A DNA stretch of 64,000 nt from an uncultured Atopobiaceae bacterium (GTDB taxonomy: Bacteria > Actinomycetota > Coriobacteriia > Coriobacteriales > Atopobiaceae). Position 1 is the stretch's first letter, and every line of letters begins with the position of its first letter. The notes beneath the pieces were generated by a model. It ran no database searches and was not told the origin of the DNA. It saw only the letters and a program-made list of their open reading frames with translations. A program made the position numbers and the translations under genes. Positions 60,128 to 64,000 of the stretch are shown here, in pieces. The stretch is taken from the NCBI GenBank assembly GCA_944320385.1, contig CALUHH010000004.1, forward strand, positions 27,996-91,995. Direction: 5' to 3'.

Positions 60128-60253
60128 TGCGGGCTGGTTCTGGTCGTTTCTGAGCCTTCAGACCGTCCAGAACCAGCCCGCTATTTTTCTACCGAGAATA
60201 GCGGGCCGGCTGTGGTCACTTTCCCCGCCCAAAACGACCGGAACCAGCCCGGT
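60128..60253 (+). repeat. Hairpin cluster, family E, locus 2 (two units)
   Basis: Unit 1 (60128-60182) begins GCGGGCTGGTTCTGGTCG and ends CCAGAACCAGCCCGC; unit 2 (60200-60253) begins GCGGGCCGGCTGTGGTCA and ends ACCGGAACCAGCCCGG. Both match the three units at 40383-40574. CTACCGAGAATAGCGGG joins the units and CTGCCGAGAAGAAC follows unit 2. The cluster occupies most of the 241-bp gap before the ABC operon, whose -10 is TAGAAT (about 60293). Confidence 0.78.
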
Positions 60254-60328
60254 ATCAATCTGCCGAGAAGAACGCGGCCTCGCGGCCCACGTTAGAATGG
60301 AAGGATTGCAAACCCGACCGGAGGCCGC

Positions 60329-62059
60329 ATGTTCAAGCTCAGAAGGTACCTCGCGGGGCACTACGTCGAGTGCGTGCTCGCCCCGCTGTTCAAGGGACTC
60401 GAGGCTCTGCTGCAGCTCCTCGTCCCGCTCGTCATGGCGCAGGTGATCGACGTCGGCATCGCCAGCCGCGACGCCGGCTACGTGCTCGGGCACGGCGCGC
60501 TGCTCGTGGGCGTGGGCGTCTTCGCCTGGGCCATCTCGGTGACCGCGCAGTACTTCTGCTCCAAGCTCGCGTCCGCCTTCGGCACCGCGATGCGCGACGA
60601 CCTCTTCCGCCACGTGCTCAGCCTCTCGCGCGAGGACGTCGAGCGCATCGGGCGCGCGAGCCTCGTGACGCGCATCACCAACGACTCCCAGCAGGTGCAG
60701 GACGGCCTCAACATGTTCTTCAGGCTCATCCTGCGCTCCCCCTTCGTGACCTTTGGCACCGTCATCGCGGCGTTTCTGGTGGACGGCCTGGAGGGCGCGG
60801 CGCTGCTCGTCGCCGTCATCGTCTCCGGCGCCATCGTCATGGGCTTCATGCGCGTGACGACCGAGCGCTACCGCCAGATCCAGCGCGGCCTCGACGAGGT
60901 GCAGCTGCGCGTCTCCGAGAGCCTCGAGGGCGCCCGCGTGCTGCGCGCCTTCCGCCGCGAGGACAGCGAGCGCGCCACCTTTGCCGAGGCCACCGGCACC
61001 GTCCGTACGCGCCAGGTCTCGACCGGCGACGTCTCCGCCCTGGTGAACCCGCTCACCTACGCCGCCATCAACTGCGGGCTCATCGCCCTGCTGTGGATCG
61101 GCGGCGGCCAGGTGAGCGTCGGCCACCTCACGCAGGGCCAGCTCGTCGCCCTCGTGAGCTACGTGAGCCAGGCGCTCGTGGAGCTGCTCAAGCTCACCAA
61201 CCTCATCATGCTGCTCTCGCGCGCCTCCGCCTGCGCGCGCCGCGTCAACGAGGTCTTCGAGACGCGCCCCTCCATGGCCGACGGCGCGCGCGAGGCGGCG
61301 CTCGTCCCCGGCGAGCCCGCCGTCGCCTTCGAAGACGTGAGCTTCACCTACCCGGGAGGGGCGGGCCACGCCCTCAGCCACGTGTCCTTCTCGCTCATGC
61401 CGGGGCGCACGCTCGGCGTGATCGGCGGCACGGGCTCGGGCAAGTCCACCCTCGCGAGCCTGCTCATGCGCTTCTACGACGTGACGGAGGGCTCCGTGCG
61501 CGTGGGCGGCGCCGACGTCCGCGAGCTCACGCGGCAGAGCCTGCGCCGCGTGGTCTCGCTCGTGGAGCAGGGCGCCACGCTCTTCTCGGGCACCATCGCC
61601 TCCAACCTGCGCTGGGGCGGTCCCAGCGCCGGCGAGAAGGACCTGCGTGCCGCGCTCGAGACCGCGCAGGCCGCGGGCGTCGTCGACGGCAAGGAGGGCG
61701 GGCTCGAGGCAGAGGTCGAGCAGTTCGGCCGCAACTTCTCCGGCGGCCAGCGCCAGCGCCTCGCCGTCGCCCGCACCCTCGCGCGCCGCCCGGGCGTGCT
61801 CGTGCTCGACGACGCCTCGTCGGCGCTCGACTTTGCCACCGACGCCGCGCTGCGCCGCGCCATCCGCCGCGACTGCGCGGACGCCGCCGTCATCATGATC
61901 TCCCAGCGCGTGACCACCGTCCGCCAGGCCGACCAGATCCTCGTGCTCGACGGCGGGCGCCAGGCGGGCCTGGGCACCCATGAGGAGCTGCTGCGCGACT
62001 GCCCGGTCTACCGGGAGATCTGCGAGTCCCAGCTCACCGCAGAGGAGGTGGCGCGATGA
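60329..62059 (+). CDS. Heterodimeric ABC exporter subunit, degenerate-site half (pair 3)
   Basis: A 576-aa ABC exporter half with six membrane helices and an ATPase domain. Walker A GGTGSGKST (~365) is normal, but Walker B ends VLVLDDASSALD with Asp in the catalytic position (~490) and the H-loop is ISQRVTTV with Gln for His (~524). The signature is FSGGQRQRL. It thus follows the same division of sites as the exporters at 2181 and 7063, but it is a more distant relative with no shared linker insertion in its partner. Its stop overlaps the partner's start by four bases. The substrate is unknown. Confidence 0.92.
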   Translation: MFKLRRYLAGHYVECVLAPLFKGLEALLQLLVPLVMAQVIDVGIASRDAGYVLGHGALLVGVGVFAWAISVTAQYFCSKLASAFGTAMRDDLFRHVLSLSREDVERIGRASLVTRITNDSQQVQDGLNMFFRLILRSPFVTFGTVIAAFLVDGLEGAALLVAVIVSGAIVMGFMRVTTERYRQIQRGLDEVQLRVSESLEGARVLRAFRREDSERATFAEATGTVRTRQVSTGDVSALVNPLTYAAINCGLIALLWIGGGQVSVGHLTQGQLVALVSYVSQALVELLKLTNLIMLLSRASACARRVNEVFETRPSMADGAREAALVPGEPAVAFEDVSFTYPGGAGHALSHVSFSLMPGRTLGVIGGTGSGKSTLASLLMRFYDVTEGSVRVGGADVRELTRQSLRRVVSLVEQGATLFSGTIASNLRWGGPSAGEKDLRAALETAQAAGVVDGKEGGLEAEVEQFGRNFSGGQRQRLAVARTLARRPGVLVLDDASSALDFATDAALRRAIRRDCADAAVIMISQRVTTVRQADQILVLDGGRQAGLGTHEELLRDCPVYREICESQLTAEEVAR

Positions 62060-63816
62060 GCGAGAAGAACGTGAGGAAGGCGCCGGACGGCACGGTGAGG
62101 CGCGTGGTCGGGCTCTTCTCGGGGGAGGCGCCGCGGCTCCTTGGCGCGGCCCTGCTCACCGTGGCCGTCGTCGTGGGGACGCTGTCGCTTCCCGTGCTCT
62201 CCGGACGGGCGGTCGACTGCGTGGTGGGGCCGGGTCAGGTGGACTTCGACGGGCTGCGCCGGACGCTCGCCTGGATCGCCGTGGCGCTCGGGGCGACGGC
62301 GGCCAGCCAGTGGGCGCTCACCGCGCTCACAAACCGCCTCGTCTTTGGCGCCACGACGGACCTGCGGCGCCGCGCCTTCGACCACCTGCAGGAGCTCCCC
62401 CTCTCCTACCTCGACGCGCACGGCCACGGCGACCTCGCCAGCCGCATCGTCACCGACGCCGACATGCTCGGCAACGGCCTGCTCATGGCGTTCCAGCAGC
62501 TCCCGGTGGGCGTCCTCACCATCGTGGTGACGCTCGTCTTCATGTTTGCGCTCAACCCCGCGATCGCCGCGGTGGTCGCGCTGCTCACGCCCGTCTCGAT
62601 CTTCACGGCGCGCTTCATCGCCACGCACAGCGCCAAGCACTTCTCGGGCCAGACGCGCCTGCGCGGCGAGCTTACCGCCTACGTCGAGGAGATGGTGGGC
62701 GGCATCTCGGCCGTGGAGACCTTCGAGATGCAGCAGAGCGTCCATGCGCGCTTTGCCGAGACCGACGCCGCGCTCGGGCAGGAGAGCTTCAAGGCGGTGT
62801 TCTTCTCGTCCCTTGTCAACCCCACCACGCGCTTCGCGAACGCCCTGGTCTACGCCGCCATCGGCATCTTCGGAGCGTTCGTCGCCATGGGAGGCGGCAT
62901 CACCGTGGGCGGGCTCTCCGCCTTCCTGGGCTACGCCGACCAGTACGCCAAGCCGTTCAACGACATCTCGGGCGTGGCGACCGAGCTCCAGAACTCCGTC
63001 GCCTGCGCCAGGCGGCTCTTCGCCCTGCTCGACGCGCCCGCGGAGGAGCCGGACGCCGAGGGCGCCACCGTGCTCGACGCGCCGCGCGGCGAGGTCGCCT
63101 TTGACCACGTGGCCTTTGGCTACGACCCCGACCGCCTCGTGCTGCGCGACGTGGACCTCGCCGTGCGTCCGGGCATGAGGATCGCCCTCGTGGGCGAGAC
63201 GGGCTGCGGCAAAACCACCCTCATCAACTTGCTGATGCGCTTCTACGACGTCAACGCCGGCAGCGTCTCCGTGGACGGACGCGACGTGCGGGAGTGGACG
63301 CGCGAGAGCCTGCGCGCGAGCTGGGGCATGGTCCTGCAGGACACCTGGGTGCGCCGCGCGACGGTGCGCGAGAACGTCTCTCTGGGGCGGCCCGACGCCA
63401 CCCTCGAGGAGGTGCGCGCCGCCTGCCGCGAGGCCTACGCCGACGACTTCATCATGCGCCTGCCCCAGGGCTATGACACGGTGCTCGACGGGTCGGCCTC
63501 GCTCTCGGCGGGCCAGCGCCAGCTGCTGTGCATCGCGCGCGTCATGCTGGCTCGACCGGCGATGCTGATCCTCGACGAGGCGACGTCCAACATCGACACG
63601 CGCACCGAGCTGCTTGTCCAGCGGGCCTTCGCGAGCCTCATGGAGGGCCGCACGAGCTTCGTCGTGGCGCACCGGCTCTCCACCGTGCGCGACGCCGACC
63701 TCATCTGCGTGGTCGCCGACGGAAAGATCGCCGAGCGCGGCACCCACGACGAGCTGCTCGCCGCGGGCGGCCGCTACCGCAGGATCTACGAGGCCCAATT
63801 CGCCCCGGCGGAGTAG
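62056..63816 (+). CDS. Heterodimeric ABC exporter subunit, catalytic half (pair 3)
   Basis: A 586-aa partner of the preceding subunit, starting MSEKNVRKAPDGTVRRVVGL, where codons 2-4 spell a CGAGAAGAAC word. Six membrane helices precede the ATPase: GETGCGKTTLINLLMRFYD (Walker A), SLSAGQRQLL (signature with Ala for Gly), MLILDEATSNIDTRTE (Walker B with Glu) and VVAHRLSTV (H-loop). It contributes the catalytic Walker sites of the heterodimer. The TMD-NBD linker is short and lacks the Trp-rich insertion seen at 4028 and 8906. Confidence 0.92.
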   Translation: MSEKNVRKAPDGTVRRVVGLFSGEAPRLLGAALLTVAVVVGTLSLPVLSGRAVDCVVGPGQVDFDGLRRTLAWIAVALGATAASQWALTALTNRLVFGATTDLRRRAFDHLQELPLSYLDAHGHGDLASRIVTDADMLGNGLLMAFQQLPVGVLTIVVTLVFMFALNPAIAAVVALLTPVSIFTARFIATHSAKHFSGQTRLRGELTAYVEEMVGGISAVETFEMQQSVHARFAETDAALGQESFKAVFFSSLVNPTTRFANALVYAAIGIFGAFVAMGGGITVGGLSAFLGYADQYAKPFNDISGVATELQNSVACARRLFALLDAPAEEPDAEGATVLDAPRGEVAFDHVAFGYDPDRLVLRDVDLAVRPGMRIALVGETGCGKTTLINLLMRFYDVNAGSVSVDGRDVREWTRESLRASWGMVLQDTWVRRATVRENVSLGRPDATLEEVRAACREAYADDFIMRLPQGYDTVLDGSASLSAGQRQLLCIARVMLARPAMLILDEATSNIDTRTELLVQRAFASLMEGRTSFVVAHRLSTVRDADLICVVADGKIAERGTHDELLAAGGRYRRIYEAQFAPAE

Positions 63817-63824
63817 CGGGCGGG

Positions 63825-63899
63825 GGTTCTTCTCGGCCTGCTGCCCGGCGCCCTTCTCGGCCTGCTGGCAGCCGTCCCCGCCCGGCGCCCTTCTCGGCG
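63825..63899 (+). repeat. Short direct repeats of the CTTCTCGGC word
   Basis: GTTCTTCTCGGCCTGCTG, then CCCGGCGCCCTTCTCGGCC, then CCCGGCGCCCTTCTCGGCG occur within 75 bp, so the dispersed word is repeated three times in the same orientation, twice within an identical 18-base unit. They directly precede the family F hairpin. Confidence 0.65.
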
Positions 63900-63959
63900 G
63901 TTGTGGGCATAATCTTTGATGCAAAGTGCCTCGAAACATCAAAGATTATGCCCACAACC
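63899..63959 (+). repeat. Hairpin element, family F, copy 2
   Basis: The 23-bp perfect arms are GGTTGTGGGCATAATCTTTG plus ATG (63899-63921) and the exact complement (63937-63959) around a 15-base loop. It matches copy 1 at 42719 in the ends (GGTTGTG, ATCTTTGATG) and differs in the middle with compensating changes on both arms. A CGAGAAGAAC word follows at 63990. Confidence 0.85.
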
Positions 63960-64000
63960 ATGCAATTTGGGCCGCACGACCCCTATTGGCGAGAAGAACG

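Overview
The window is high-GC bacterial DNA (about 70% G+C or above, with G/C-rich third positions and short promoters with TANNNT -10 boxes). Gene content and protein style suggest a Coriobacteriia chromosome, probably Atopobiaceae (Olsenella-like). This placement is by recognition of protein style, not by a search. There are no rRNA or tRNA genes, phage genes, IS elements or CRISPR arrays. Most genes are ordinary chromosomal genes.

Layout. Positions 1-1834 hold the end of a phosphate uptake operon (pstS-pstC, minus strand) behind a Pho-box-like repeat. Positions 2181-10834 hold two paralogous heterodimeric ABC exporters, the second led by a MarR regulator. From 11.5 to 20.3 kb are a DUF308 membrane protein, a small zincin, an AarF kinase with a phasin-like partner, HAD phosphatases, a DUF1015 protein and a TPR protein. 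From 20.8 to 26.0 kb is a translation/replication operon on the minus strand (priA-def-fmt-rsmB). From 26.7 to 39.5 kb is a peptide/lipid-type ABC block: an ATPase-FtsX fusion, a YgjP-type peptidase, a two-component system, and an ABC transporter of one ATPase and two large FtsX permeases, apparently controlled by that two-component system. From 39.7 to 48.7 kb are a HAD phosphatase, an SPFH protein, an iron-sulfur aldo/keto reductase, a TIM-barrel-like protein, xpt, and a zinc-type resistance operon (ArsR sensor, HMA protein, P1B-ATPase). From 48.9 to 56.1 kb are nagZ-ddl, a small membrane protein, an M19 dipeptidase and a complete ECF transporter operon. From 56.5 to 63.8 kb are a molybdenum hydroxylase of the xanthine dehydrogenase family and a third heterodimeric ABC exporter.

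The striking part is outside the genes. Many intergenic gaps hold a long inverted-repeat island, and at least seven unrelated-looking repeat families can be told apart, several with two to six copies. Some vary in ways that keep the arms complementary. One palindrome family also sits in frame inside three protein-coding genes. Across all of this, and inside coding sequence on both strands, a 10-bp word CGAGAAGRAC occurs about fifty times (hand count), roughly once per 1.2 kb, where chance would give fewer than one. It often lies in the centre or at the edge of an island, or at a gene end. Its density, its near-equal strand use and its inverted pairing near gene ends resemble DNA uptake sequences of Neisseria and Pasteurellaceae. 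That makes a dispersed signal in a Gram-positive actinobacterium, tied to a set of palindromic islands, the best candidate here for something undescribed. The uptake role is a hypothesis, not a demonstrated function.
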